Of a stretch of 51,766 nucleotides of DNA, positions 36,885 through 47,400 are shown piece by piece (positions within the stretch are counted from its first letter, which is position 1; every line of letters begins with the position of its first letter). Source of the stretch: a virus; IMG/VR virus record IMGVR_UViG_3300044701_004558, positions 1 to 51,766 of that record; one strand, 5' to 3'. A program made the translations under genes and the position numbers. The notes beneath the pieces are model-generated. The model had not been told where the DNA came from, ran no database searches, and was given only the letters and a program-made list of their open reading frames with translations.

Positions 36885-39800
36885 ATGATAAATCAATCTG
36901 AATATGTAAATAATATTAATATATCTGCAGATGCATACTTATCTGCGGAATGGAATATTCAAATTTGCAAATCTGGAGATACGGATGGTATTTATACAAA
37001 ATACCCATTTGGAACTGGGATGAAAAAGAACGCAATTTTAGATTCTTGGCTATCTTCTGTAATCTTCATGTGCTCACAACAAGCATCAGCTCTCAGATTT
37101 TTAGGTGGTGTTGCCAGCTTTGCTACTCTTACCGAGGGATATATGCAACTTGGCACCGGAATCAAACCTATTGAATATTCTGATTTAAGCCTTTCAAGAT
37201 TTAAAAAAGAAACAGATTATATTCGGCCATTTTATGCCAGAAGAACAGGTTTTTATATTGTTGAATCTGGAATGGCAAAATTTAGAAGAAGCTATGACTT
37301 TACATCGGAAATAGAACCTATTAAATATACTGAAGCTGGATTTAGATCATATGCATCTTCTGTCTGGGGATATGGGCCACAAAATAATGCTATCTGGTCT
37401 AGATTTTTATTTACTGCCGAAACTGGATCCCCATGCTTTCTTAGCGGTTATATGGATGATAGTGGTATATTTAGAATGTTTCCGCATGAAATAGATCAGG
37501 TTAGTGGCGTCTTCGTTAATGGCGCTAAACATATCATAGGTCCATACAAAAGCAGAAAAAATGAAAAAATACTTGGTTTCAGAAGCGGATATATGGATCA
37601 GTTTGGAATTTTTACTCCAACCAATGAAGATGTAAGATATAACCTTAGCGGGTACTTTGTAAGCGGTGTTAAGTATAATTTTAATCCAATAACAGAGGTA
37701 AGAACAGACCCAATTACAGGCTTCATTTCTGGATTTTCTGACGAATTTGGTAATTTTTCTGGATTTAATGATAGGTCTATTTCTGGAACAAGCGGCTATT
37801 TTACTTTTAGCCAATCATACAATTTTAAACCAACAAGATATTTCGATTCTGAAAAAATTACAGGCTTTATAAGTGGTTCAATTGATAAATTTAATAATTT
37901 TTCTGGACATACAGATAATCCAGTTAGCGGATATAATATCAGCGGTCAAAAATATGTTTTTCCAACAGGAGATATGTTTTCTGGCTTTTCTGGTCAAGAA
38001 TATTTCTATGATGATTGGGGTTATAATTATAGTGGATTTAACAATATCAATAGTGGATTTTCTGGAGATAACAAGTTTAATGAAAAAATAATTGGATATA
38101 TAAGTGGATATTTAAATACATCAGGCGTTTTTTCTGGCTTGCATCGTTTAAATCCATCATCTGGTTCGAGCGGCTATTTTATAGATGATAGAAGATTTCA
38201 ATTCCCATCTGTTGGATTTAATGGTTTTGAAAATCAATACTTATTTAATAAAAGTTTTGGATATAAATATACAGGTTTTAGTTTTGTAGAAGGAAGTGGT
38301 TTTTCTGGTATGGAATTCGGAGATTCTGGCCTATGTATGGTCACCGGATTTATTGGCGATAGAAATTACTATACTGGCAGTGGGGATTATACAAGTGATA
38401 TTGGAAATAGAGTATTATTAAAATATAGCGGTACATTTAATCAATTTAATGGTGAACCATTCACATTTGATATTTCAACACAAACATATTCTAATGTTCA
38501 GTTTTTTTTAAGCGGAACTAGTGGATTTAGTGGAATAGACGGTACAACTTCTGGATATGGCATATTAACAGGATTAATTGGTCACAAAAGAACATTTTAT
38601 AAAAGTGGCTCTTTCGATGCTTTTGAAAATAAATATCCACTTTTTGAAAAATATTTAGGTTATAAATTTACAGGATTTGCTTTACCAGAGGGCTCGCAAT
38701 TTTCAGGAGCAGAATATTCTAATTCTGGATATGGCCAAATTATTGGCGCAATTGGTGATAGAAACACTGTAAATTTTGTTGGATCATATAGTGGATTAAG
38801 TGGAATACCTACACATGAATATGGCTGGTATTATATAAATAGCGGATTTTTTAGATCAGGATTGCCAAACTTTACTGGAGTATTTACTGGTGGAAGTTTT
38901 GATATTAGATTAACTGGATTTAGCGGTGACCCATTCAAATCTGGACAAAAAATAATTGGCTTCAGAAGTGGTTTTATAAATGAAATTGGGTCATTTGTAG
39001 CATTTACCAATACAAACATAGAAAATTTTACAGGATACAGCGGTTACTATTTAAATAACAAACAAGTATTTTTTCGTACAGGAATAAATTTTTCCGGATT
39101 TAGTGGGGAGAATGGATTCGACTCTAGTCTTGGATTTAGATATACTGGATTTTCATTTCCTGAAGGAACTGGCTTTTCGGGATACAGTTGGCCAGTTGTG
39201 CAAAAAGAAATGGTATTTGGTTTTTTAAGTGGCTTCATGAATGAATACCAAGAATTTTTTCCATATCAAAATATATATCCGGAACTATCATCAAGCGGCT
39301 ATTTTGTAAATACAAATAGGCTATTTTTTAAAACAGGAAGTTTATTTTCTGGATTTGATGGTGAGAACATACCAGACAGTCAAAATTATGAATTTTCTGG
39401 ATTTTTTATTGGTGGGCCAAGCGGTTTTAGTGGTATAAGCTTTACTAATTCTGGAAGTGGTATAGTTACAGGACTTATTGGATACAAAAATATTTTTCAG
39501 TACCCAATAAGTGGCAGTGGTATTTTGACTGGATTTATTGGAGATAGAAATGTTTTACAATTTTCTAAAACTGGCGTTTTAACTGGCTTGGCTGCAATCA
39601 AAAATTATATTTCAGGAATCGAGCTTGAAGTTGGAGATTTTGTTAGATTAACTTACGAAACAGCAATGCGAATACCAGCCCTTGTAGAAGAGGTTCCAGT
39701 AACAGGAAATAATCTTGTTTACGGAGACTTTAACGCAAGCGGAAGATTAAAATTAGTTGGTTTGTATAGTAAAATTTTTGGAAGTTCTGCCGTAGACGGC

Positions 39801-40478
39801 GAATCTGTTTTGGCAAATGAAGGCTTTTGGTGGCCAATGCTTATATATCATCATGCCCGATATGATAGCCCATATGATTTATATCATTTATCAGCAAATA
39901 TGCTGGCTTCGGGAGTAAATCAATTTCCCCCACCAAATCAAATTAGAAAAATGACTGCGGTTCCTTTTCCAGGAGATGAAGAATCGTGCCTTGAAGAAAG
40001 CGTAGGTGTAGATTGCAGTACCACTTTTCGCGTTTATAGGCCAGTAGTTTGGGCAGAGGATTATGATAGGCCTGCGTATCCATTAGCAAGCAATGGATTA
40101 GCCATAGAGTATTACAATGGTGGCAGAAATGGCCCATATCCAATGTATAATGACTTCAAATTGATATTTCCAGCAGAATATCCAAATGTAACCGTAACAG
40201 GATTTAATGGGTTTATGATTTCATATTCATATGATGGCTGCCCATCATGTGGTACCTCTAGATGCTCAAACCAAAAATATAAGCCATATCCTGGTGACCC
40301 AGAATGGTGGGCATATCCATGTACCCCAAACTGGACTCCTGCATCTGGAGTTCAAAATGGAATTACTGGCACAAAAGGCGTTGGTTGGGTATATATATTT
40401 GATACTCCACAATTAAAATACGAAGATCAAAAAATAGAGTTAGATTTTAGATTTTCTATGACCAGAGAGGTTTATTAA
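36885..40478 (+). CDS. Family X virion protein carrying a large repeat-array insertion
   Basis: This is a 1,197-residue protein. The N-terminus has the family X signature (SAEWNIQICKSG, KYPFGTGMKKNAIL), and the SRFLF strand follows at about 175. The second conserved block resumes only at about 915 (LEVGDFVRLTYETAMRIPAL, GRLKLVGLYSKIFG). Between them lie about 730 residues of Gly/Ser/Phe repeats (about seven A and seven B units). In the plain paralog at 35756 these two blocks are almost adjacent. The C-terminal 280 residues are Cys/Trp/Tyr-rich (CPSCGTSRC). It is likely an elongated adhesin. Its start is one base after the stop of the upstream gene. Confidence 0.72.
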   Translation: MINQSEYVNNINISADAYLSAEWNIQICKSGDTDGIYTKYPFGTGMKKNAILDSWLSSVIFMCSQQASALRFLGGVASFATLTEGYMQLGTGIKPIEYSDLSLSRFKKETDYIRPFYARRTGFYIVESGMAKFRRSYDFTSEIEPIKYTEAGFRSYASSVWGYGPQNNAIWSRFLFTAETGSPCFLSGYMDDSGIFRMFPHEIDQVSGVFVNGAKHIIGPYKSRKNEKILGFRSGYMDQFGIFTPTNEDVRYNLSGYFVSGVKYNFNPITEVRTDPITGFISGFSDEFGNFSGFNDRSISGTSGYFTFSQSYNFKPTRYFDSEKITGFISGSIDKFNNFSGHTDNPVSGYNISGQKYVFPTGDMFSGFSGQEYFYDDWGYNYSGFNNINSGFSGDNKFNEKIIGYISGYLNTSGVFSGLHRLNPSSGSSGYFIDDRRFQFPSVGFNGFENQYLFNKSFGYKYTGFSFVEGSGFSGMEFGDSGLCMVTGFIGDRNYYTGSGDYTSDIGNRVLLKYSGTFNQFNGEPFTFDISTQTYSNVQFFLSGTSGFSGIDGTTSGYGILTGLIGHKRTFYKSGSFDAFENKYPLFEKYLGYKFTGFALPEGSQFSGAEYSNSGYGQIIGAIGDRNTVNFVGSYSGLSGIPTHEYGWYYINSGFFRSGLPNFTGVFTGGSFDIRLTGFSGDPFKSGQKIIGFRSGFINEIGSFVAFTNTNIENFTGYSGYYLNNKQVFFRTGINFSGFSGENGFDSSLGFRYTGFSFPEGTGFSGYSWPVVQKEMVFGFLSGFMNEYQEFFPYQNIYPELSSSGYFVNTNRLFFKTGSLFSGFDGENIPDSQNYEFSGFFIGGPSGFSGISFTNSGSGIVTGLIGYKNIFQYPISGSGILTGFIGDRNVLQFSKTGVLTGLAAIKNYISGIELEVGDFVRLTYETAMRIPALVEEVPVTGNNLVYGDFNASGRLKLVGLYSKIFGSSAVDGESVLANEGFWWPMLIYHHARYDSPYDLYHLSANMLASGVNQFPPPNQIRKMTAVPFPGDEESCLEESVGVDCSTTFRVYRPVVWAEDYDRPAYPLASNGLAIEYYNGGRNGPYPMYNDFKLIFPAEYPNVTVTGFNGFMISYSYDGCPSCGTSRCSNQKYKPYPGDPEWWAYPCTPNWTPASGVQNGITGTKGVGWVYIFDTPQLKYEDQKIELDFRFSMTREVY
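37430..39620 (+). repeat. Gly/Ser/Phe repeat array 1 (inside the family X gene)
   Basis: Two unit types recur. Type A is about 40 residues (KITGFISGFxDxxGxFxxF, ending SGYFVxxxKYxFPTG). Type B is about 50-60 residues (xFSGFSGxxxF, GYKYTGFSFPEGSGFSG, then SGxGIxTGFIGDRN). About seven of each are present, often in the order A-B. DNA copies have drifted at synonymous positions while the peptide pattern is kept, which points to old duplications under selection rather than recent slippage. Confidence 0.85.
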
Positions 40479-40481
40479 AAA

Positions 40482-41315
40482 ATGTTTAATAGAAAAAGTA
40501 AAGACTTTTTAAATCCTTTAGTTTATCCATTTATTATCACTGGTGGTGGCGAAAAAAACTTTTTAAGGCAAGAAATAAGAGCCGTTTCTCAATTAATTGA
40601 TGGATTAATTCAATTCAATCTGTGGAATAAATTTATAGCCGTATACCCGCTTGTTGGTAGGAGTAGCATATCTACGGGTACGAATTTGATTTTACCTGGT
40701 AAGTACAGAATATCTTGGGGTGGTGATATAACTTACAATAGCTTTGGTGTAACTAGCAATGGCGGATATGGATTAACTGGAATTCCATTGACGTTGTTTT
40801 CCCAATATCAAAATGTTCATATAGCTGCATATAACAGAACAAATATAGCTTCTGTAAGTGATGATGGTAGAATGGTGGGTGTTAATACTTTAGAAATAGA
40901 AAAAAATATAGAAGAGATGGGAGCTTTTGAATTAAATTTTGGAAATAACAACGGAATTATTGGTTATGTTTATAATAAAATTAATAATATGGGCGGATTT
41001 GGAATGTTGCGACAAGAAATGATTAACAAAAATATTACCGGTAAAGGTTTTTTTATAGGCAATAATACTTCAAAATGCTATTTGAATGGCCAAATTTTTG
41101 GCGAATGGTTCCCGCTTTTACCAACAGAAATTCATCCTAAAAATGATAAAACTATAGCTGTTTTTGGAAACAGATTTAGTCCACAAATCACCTCTGCGGC
41201 AAAAATAAATTTGTCGTTTATTAGCCTAGGATATGGCTTTAATGAGTTAGATATTATGAATTATACAAATATTGTAGAAAATTTTCAAAAAGCAATGTCA
41301 AGATCGGCACTGTAA
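40482..41315 (+). CDS. Family Y virion protein, short form
   Basis: This is a 277-residue protein. It contains the family Y core (LIDGLIQFNLWNKFIAVYP, NLSFISLGYGF, then NIVENFQKAMSRS at the end) and aligns with the first 300 residues of the gene at 34568, but lacks that gene's C-terminal domain. It begins after a GAGAGG purine tract about 11 bases upstream, the closest thing to a Shine-Dalgarno sequence in the operon. It separates two repeat-array genes. Function is probably structural. Confidence 0.55.
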   Translation: MFNRKSKDFLNPLVYPFIITGGGEKNFLRQEIRAVSQLIDGLIQFNLWNKFIAVYPLVGRSSISTGTNLILPGKYRISWGGDITYNSFGVTSNGGYGLTGIPLTLFSQYQNVHIAAYNRTNIASVSDDGRMVGVNTLEIEKNIEEMGAFELNFGNNNGIIGYVYNKINNMGGFGMLRQEMINKNITGKGFFIGNNTSKCYLNGQIFGEWFPLLPTEIHPKNDKTIAVFGNRFSPQITSAAKINLSFISLGYGFNELDIMNYTNIVENFQKAMSRSAL

Positions 41316-41324
41316 TAAAAATAT

Positions 41325-44300
41325 ATGCCAAGCGTATTATCCATAGAAAAGATCAATTTAAACGGATCTATATTAACGGCTCAAAATAACTCTTTGTACA
41401 TTGACGGCCAACAAGTCAAGAATGTTTCTGGGGTTCAAGTTAGCGAAAACTTTTTTATTAAAGGGTATGCCCCCGTATCTTTTTATAGCAGATGGCCAGC
41501 AAGAGGCCCATATCTAAATGAAACTTTATTAAATGATTTTTTTATGGCAACAGGATATGCGATTAGCTGTGCATATCCAGCAACTGGCTCTCAATCTTTG
41601 CAGGGAAGATTTTATTCAAGAAATTTAAACTCTGTTATCGATTCAGAAACTATAGCAAATTTTGAATTACCATCAAGAGAAGTTTATATACAAAAACCAA
41701 TTTCTAAAAAAATATACCCTAATCATATATTAGGCTTAGATATCGTGACCGCACCAAATGAAATGAAATCCATTTCATACCACTTGCTTGGTTACTTTCC
41801 GGCAGCATCTCATTTTGACAGGATGCCAAGAACATTTAATTTTTATAACAAAGGACAGCTTAATACTGGCAACAATATTTATGAAGAATATTGCCAGCAC
41901 GATGCAACATTTACTGGATTAATAATACAATGCGGAAATTCTGGTGCTGGGCCAACAACATACAAACAGGAAATAACGGGATATATAAGTGGGTATTTAA
42001 ATGAATTACCAATATATATACCACAAAATCAAGGAGTTATACTTCAAACCTGTGATCCCTGCTATCAACAACCAAACATGTCAGACTGGAGCGGCTATTT
42101 TATTAATGGTAAAAAATATAATTTTCCAACTGGATTAAATTTTTCTGGATTTAGCGGTTTAGGTAATAATTTTTCTCAATCTTCTGGGTTTGATTATTCT
42201 GGCTTTAAGTTAAGTCAAAATGAAAATATAATTTTTAGCGGTTATAAACCAGACAAATATACAGCTGGAGAACTTTTAGAAACAATTGGATGGAGAGTTG
42301 CCCCATATCCAGAAGTGATTTCTGGTTTTCTAAGCGGATATAGAACTTCTGGCGGAAGCTTTATATCTTTAAATAATATTAGCGGGTCAGGCGTTAGCGA
42401 TTTTCCGCTGGATCCAACTGGTTATATAATTGGTTCTAGTGGATATTTTATAAGTGGCCAAGCATATTTTTTCCGAGACATGATGCCAAGAAAGCAAAAG
42501 GTGATTGGATTTTTAAGCGGATTTGTAAGTAGTGAAGGTATATTTACCCCATACCATGTAACAAATCCATTTACAAGCGGTAGTAGCGGTTATTTTATAA
42601 GCAGACAGTATTTTTTCCCGACTGGAAGATTCTTCTCTGGGTTTTCTGGGATGCCTGGTTTTTTAAATAACGTTACTGGTTATGGATTTGTTTATTCTGG
42701 ATTTTCATTCCCAGAAGGTAGTGGATTTTCTGGAACGCAATTTCCAACATCTGGCTCTGGTATAATGACAGGATTTATTGGAACAGGCGTTGTTATTCCT
42801 GATACAAGATTTACAGCATTTAGCGGAATGTATGGATTTGAAGAATACATGGGCTATCAATATTCTGGAATATTTTCTGATGTGCAAAATAATTTCTTTT
42901 CTGGTCAATATCCAGATAGTAGCGGTGGAAATACTGGTATTTTAATAGGAAAAATTGGATACAGAAATGTGCCAACAAGGCAAGAAGTTTCTGGATTTAT
43001 AAAAGCAAATACAATATATGATTTTTCTTTTAGTACAAGCGGTTATAATTATACTGGTCAAAATATATCCGGAGTAAGTGGTTATTTTATAGATAATTTA
43101 CAAATCAGATTCTTAACTGGAATAAACGATACAGATTTGGGAACTAAAGGGTTTGATAATTTCAATAATCAAAGCGGATTTGACAATTTTGGTTATATGT
43201 ATGATGGGTTTTTTAAAAAAGCAAGCGGATTCAGTGGCATTGGTCAGCCATATTTATATCAGGAAATTGTTACTGGCTTTGTTAGCGGATTTTTAAGTGG
43301 AACAAACAATACATTCATTTTGTATACTGGATTTTCAGGATCAAGCGGTTACATATTAGATAATAATAAATATCATTTCTTACCATTAAAATTAAAAAGT
43401 GGCCAAAATATATCTGGCTTTCAAAGCGGATTTGTAGATATATCAACAGAGCAATTTGTTCCATACACATACCCAAATTCATCTAGTGGATATTTTATAA
43501 ATAATACAAGATACTTTTTTGCTACTGGTACAGGAATTAACGATAGTTTTCGAGGATTTGACGGCCTATCTGGATTTGATGCTTCAATTGGTTATTCGTA
43601 TACTGGATTTGGTATATTTAATTCTATCAACAACTATAATCAGACGCCAAGATTACAAAAAGTTATTGGATATATAAGTGGATTACAAGATACGTTTAAT
43701 AGATTTACCGGCTTTCAACTTCTTAATACAGTTTCTGGATCTAGCGGATATTTTATTAATGGTAGAAGATATGTATTTCCAACAAACAATATGAGTGGTT
43801 TTTCTGGGCTTAGCAATTTCTTTTATGAACAGCTAGGATTTGCTTATACAGGATTTTCATTTCCAGAAGGCAGCGGCTTTTCTGGAACAACAGCGCAGAC
43901 GTATACTCGCGGCATTATGACAGGATTTATAGGATACAGAATGCTACCATCTGGAAGCGGTGCAATTACTGGAATTATAGGTAGTAGAAATATTTCACAA
44001 AGCTCTGGAAATTTTAATGGATTTAATGGTCTTAGCGGTTTTAGTGCTATAACTGGTTTTCAATATATAGTTAATCAAGATACATTTAACTATAATAACG
44101 AAAACTTTATATCAGATAATGGTACGGATGGGCCTGGAATTATTACTGGAAACATAGGTTGGAGAAATGTTTTAAGATATGATAGAACTTACGGAACAGG
44201 AATTTTTACTGGTATTATTGGTTATAGAAATGTTCCTAAAATGATTCCATTGTCAGGATCGCTATATTACAAAGATAGATACGGTAATAAATATTCATTT

Positions 44301-44459
44301 TTTCCTTTTTCAATTAATTCTGGAGAAATGTATAACGAATATTTCGGATATAATATAGGATTTTTTATTACTGGAAAAAATAGAGTTGGATTTGATATAT
44401 ATAATACCCTATCTGGTTTAGAAGATGTCAATATTGTTATGGAAGGTTATTACAATTAA
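41325..44459 (+). CDS. Repeat-array fibre/adhesin with split N- and C-terminal modules
   Basis: This is a 1,044-residue protein. The N-terminal 190 residues contain the module LQGRFYSRN...ILGLDIVTA (about 91-135), and the last 70 residues contain its second copy, LSGSLYYKD...VGFDIYNTL (about 976-1022). The same pair occurs in the leftward fibre gene at 22738, separated there by only about 140 residues. Here about 760 residues of Gly/Ser/Phe repeats stand between them. It follows the short family Y gene by nine bases. No membrane or signal segment is seen. It is probably a long receptor-binding fibre. Confidence 0.7.
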   Translation: MPSVLSIEKINLNGSILTAQNNSLYIDGQQVKNVSGVQVSENFFIKGYAPVSFYSRWPARGPYLNETLLNDFFMATGYAISCAYPATGSQSLQGRFYSRNLNSVIDSETIANFELPSREVYIQKPISKKIYPNHILGLDIVTAPNEMKSISYHLLGYFPAASHFDRMPRTFNFYNKGQLNTGNNIYEEYCQHDATFTGLIIQCGNSGAGPTTYKQEITGYISGYLNELPIYIPQNQGVILQTCDPCYQQPNMSDWSGYFINGKKYNFPTGLNFSGFSGLGNNFSQSSGFDYSGFKLSQNENIIFSGYKPDKYTAGELLETIGWRVAPYPEVISGFLSGYRTSGGSFISLNNISGSGVSDFPLDPTGYIIGSSGYFISGQAYFFRDMMPRKQKVIGFLSGFVSSEGIFTPYHVTNPFTSGSSGYFISRQYFFPTGRFFSGFSGMPGFLNNVTGYGFVYSGFSFPEGSGFSGTQFPTSGSGIMTGFIGTGVVIPDTRFTAFSGMYGFEEYMGYQYSGIFSDVQNNFFSGQYPDSSGGNTGILIGKIGYRNVPTRQEVSGFIKANTIYDFSFSTSGYNYTGQNISGVSGYFIDNLQIRFLTGINDTDLGTKGFDNFNNQSGFDNFGYMYDGFFKKASGFSGIGQPYLYQEIVTGFVSGFLSGTNNTFILYTGFSGSSGYILDNNKYHFLPLKLKSGQNISGFQSGFVDISTEQFVPYTYPNSSSGYFINNTRYFFATGTGINDSFRGFDGLSGFDASIGYSYTGFGIFNSINNYNQTPRLQKVIGYISGLQDTFNRFTGFQLLNTVSGSSGYFINGRRYVFPTNNMSGFSGLSNFFYEQLGFAYTGFSFPEGSGFSGTTAQTYTRGIMTGFIGYRMLPSGSGAITGIIGSRNISQSSGNFNGFNGLSGFSAITGFQYIVNQDTFNYNNENFISDNGTDGPGIITGNIGWRNVLRYDRTYGTGIFTGIIGYRNVPKMIPLSGSLYYKDRYGNKYSFFPFSINSGEMYNEYFGYNIGFFITGKNRVGFDIYNTLSGLEDVNIVMEGYYN
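41967..44250 (+). repeat. Gly/Ser/Phe repeat array 2
   Basis: This array has about seven type A and eight type B units of the same two kinds as array 1, for example KVIGFLSGFVSSEGIFTPY, SGSSGYFI, GFSFPEGSGFSGTQ and TGIIGYRNVP. Several units lack one half, and the spacing is irregular near 43,000-43,400. It gives the protein's middle about 760 residues. Confidence 0.85.
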
Positions 44460-44465
44460 CAAAAA

Positions 44466-47400
44466 ATGCTACATAATGATATTATCAATCCTCTTGTTGA
44501 TGACTTTATTACCCGTGTAACTGGGCAGGGTATAAATTTTTTCAATGGGGCAGAAATTACAAGACTAAATGATTTTGTAGAATATTTATGCTCTATTGTT
44601 CCTGATAGAAAGTTTGCTTTTTATCCTTTTAGGATTAGTCAAAACATAGGCGTTGGAAACAGAGCTTTTGGTATAGGCGAACTTGCATCCGGCACTCCCG
44701 TTGTTTTTCCGGGCCTGGCTCTGTGGAACGAAAGTGGTATACAAGTTGGTTCGAATGTGCAAGTTGGTGGAAGGTTTGGGCCAATATACCAAACATCGGC
44801 AATAATCAATTTTTCTGGAAATGTTGAGGGTGATTTTCAATTTAGAAAAGATGAGTCAACTATATTTTATTTTTTTAAACATCTGCGCTCAAATGAATAT
44901 GCAAGAAGTCTTTACAGGGGAAATGCAGTATGCCCATATTTTGTTTGCGATAACTCTCCAGATTGGTTTCAGGTTATTGCCCCACAATTTTCAGATAGTA
45001 GATTTAGACCGCAAGGAACAACGTATATTTATGATGAAATATTTGGAGAAGATAAAAAAGGCTTTCAAATGGATTGGTCAGAAAAAGAGACACAAAAATA
45101 TTATGGCCCACAATCCATATCTTTTTATGACCCAGAACTAGGATCAACGCCAAATCGCTTTTATTGTTTTAATGTAGGAGTTAATTTTGATAATTATACA
45201 TTGAAATCGTTTTATGGAAGGGATGAAAGATTGTATTCGGGAAAATTTGTTTCACCATACGTAAGAAGAGAAATTAGACCTGGCGTATATGATTACGATC
45301 TTCCAAGAAGAATTGTTATTGGTGCCGGATGCACAAATTTAGCGTCAAAAGTTTACAATTTAGAGGGCCTTGATCACTTAGTTCCTGGAATTTTAATTAT
45401 AAAAGGTAATTATTCAAATTTTGCTGAAGAAATTGCATTTAATATGGGCTTAACGGTAGGCGCAATAGACGAATCATTTCCTGCATTGCTCTCTGGAATA
45501 AGCGATACTGCCAGCAAAATCGTCACAGCCAATATTACCGAACTTGATTATTATAGAGTTTTTCCAATCGAATACAAAGGTTACCCAAAAGAATTTTCAA
45601 ACATAACAGCAACTATAGCGTCAATATTTGTTGAAGATTTCGGCAAATGGGAATGGTTTTACGATCCATTGCTTTGCGGACAGCTTGGTTGCTTTGGTGG
45701 CTGGCCTGGCAGATCTCCGGTTGAAAAAACACAAATAAATTCTAATATAACAAGTGGACTTTATCTTACAGGATACCAATCAACGGGAACTTATGGAAGT
45801 TTAAGGCTGGGAGAAAGCCTGTCAAATAATGGGATATTAGGTTTTTGGAGCGGTTATCGTGATGTTTCTGGAAATTTTAGCGGATTTAATAGAAATACAA
45901 TTTCTGGCTATAGTGGTTTTTATTATAACAACAATACGATAGTATTTCCGCCATATAGAAAATTTGAGATAGATAAGATAACAGGATACATAAGCGGAAT
46001 AATGGATTCAGCTTATAATTTTCGTCCATTCAATTCTTCTGAACAAAATTACGGCAGTGGTTATTTTCTAGATAGCCAGCAAATCGATTTTACATACACA
46101 GGGTCGGTACAAGTACCAATATCAGGATTTTTAAGTGGCTATTTGGATCCTGAGAATGGCTGGTCTGGTTTTGATCTGTATAATTTAAATTCACAAAGCG
46201 GATATTATATTGGTAATAATAAAATTGAATTCTCGCCAATAAAAGTAATTAAAAAATCTCCAGTTACTGGTTTTTGGGTTGGCTTTATGGATGGTTTTGG
46301 TAAGTTTTCTGGCTATACCAGCGGAGATGGACTGAGTGGCGTACTCCTAACTAACAATGTAGAGTCTAATGATCCAATAGATAGATATTTTTATCCAAGC
46401 GGTGGGGATTTTGTTGGGTTTGAAAATATAGATGGATTAGATATTACTTACGGTTATGAATACAGCGGATTCTTTTTTGGAAATAGTGGATTTATAGGAG
46501 AAGACCCCAATAACCCGTTTTTAGGGATTGGTGAAATGACCGGATTTATTGGCTATAAAAATATATTAACATTCTCTGGAACATTTTTAGGAAAAGAGTC
46601 TATAACTGGTATAGATGATGGTTATGGATATGAGTATAGTGGATTTTTCGATGGTGGAACTGGCTTTTCAGGAATAGAATTTGATTTTCTTGCAAATCAA
46701 TTTAAAAATTATGGCACGGGAATATTATATGGATATATAGGTTCTAAAAACATATTAAAGTATTATTCAGATGAAGGGTTTGTTGGAAGATCTGGATTTA
46801 ACGAGGAAGATGGTTACAAATACACTGGATTTAGTTTTCCAGAAGGTAGTGGATTTTCTGGCATAAATAATCAACCAACAGGCTCCGGAGTTATTACTGG
46901 CTTTATTGGTTCAAGAAATTTTGTATATTATACTGGTGTATATTCTGGATTTTCTGGGTTATTAGAAAATTATAATCAATACTTGCCGCGAGTAGTATAC
47001 GCAGATTTCAACTTCACAAGAGGTAGCGGATTTTTAGGAAATTCAGCCTCTGGATATGGATTGCTTACTGGTATCATAAGTAAAAGCAATATTGATGGTG
47101 AATTTGCATATTTTGGAGATGTTAAAATAACCAGCGGTCGTTATTTTACTGGCTGGATTGGTACTGGAATTACGCTGACTGGTATTCCAGGGGGTGTACT
47201 AGATTACTCGCTTACAAACATATCTGGAAACATTAGTGGCGTATCATACACTTTAGCTATTATTTCTGGCGGCACGTTTGAAGAAACTGGAGTCAATGTA
47301 AGCGGCACAATTAATAATGTTAATTATTTAAGCGGATTCCTAGAAATTGGAACAGGATTACAGACTGGGTTTATTGCCGAAACTGGAACAATTCAAGCCA

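Noticed and set aside
37430-47085. Repeats as a CRISPR array or DNA-level direct repeats
   Set aside because: The repeats are in long coding frames, vary in length, and are conserved as peptide while the DNA has drifted. There are no equal-sized spacers.
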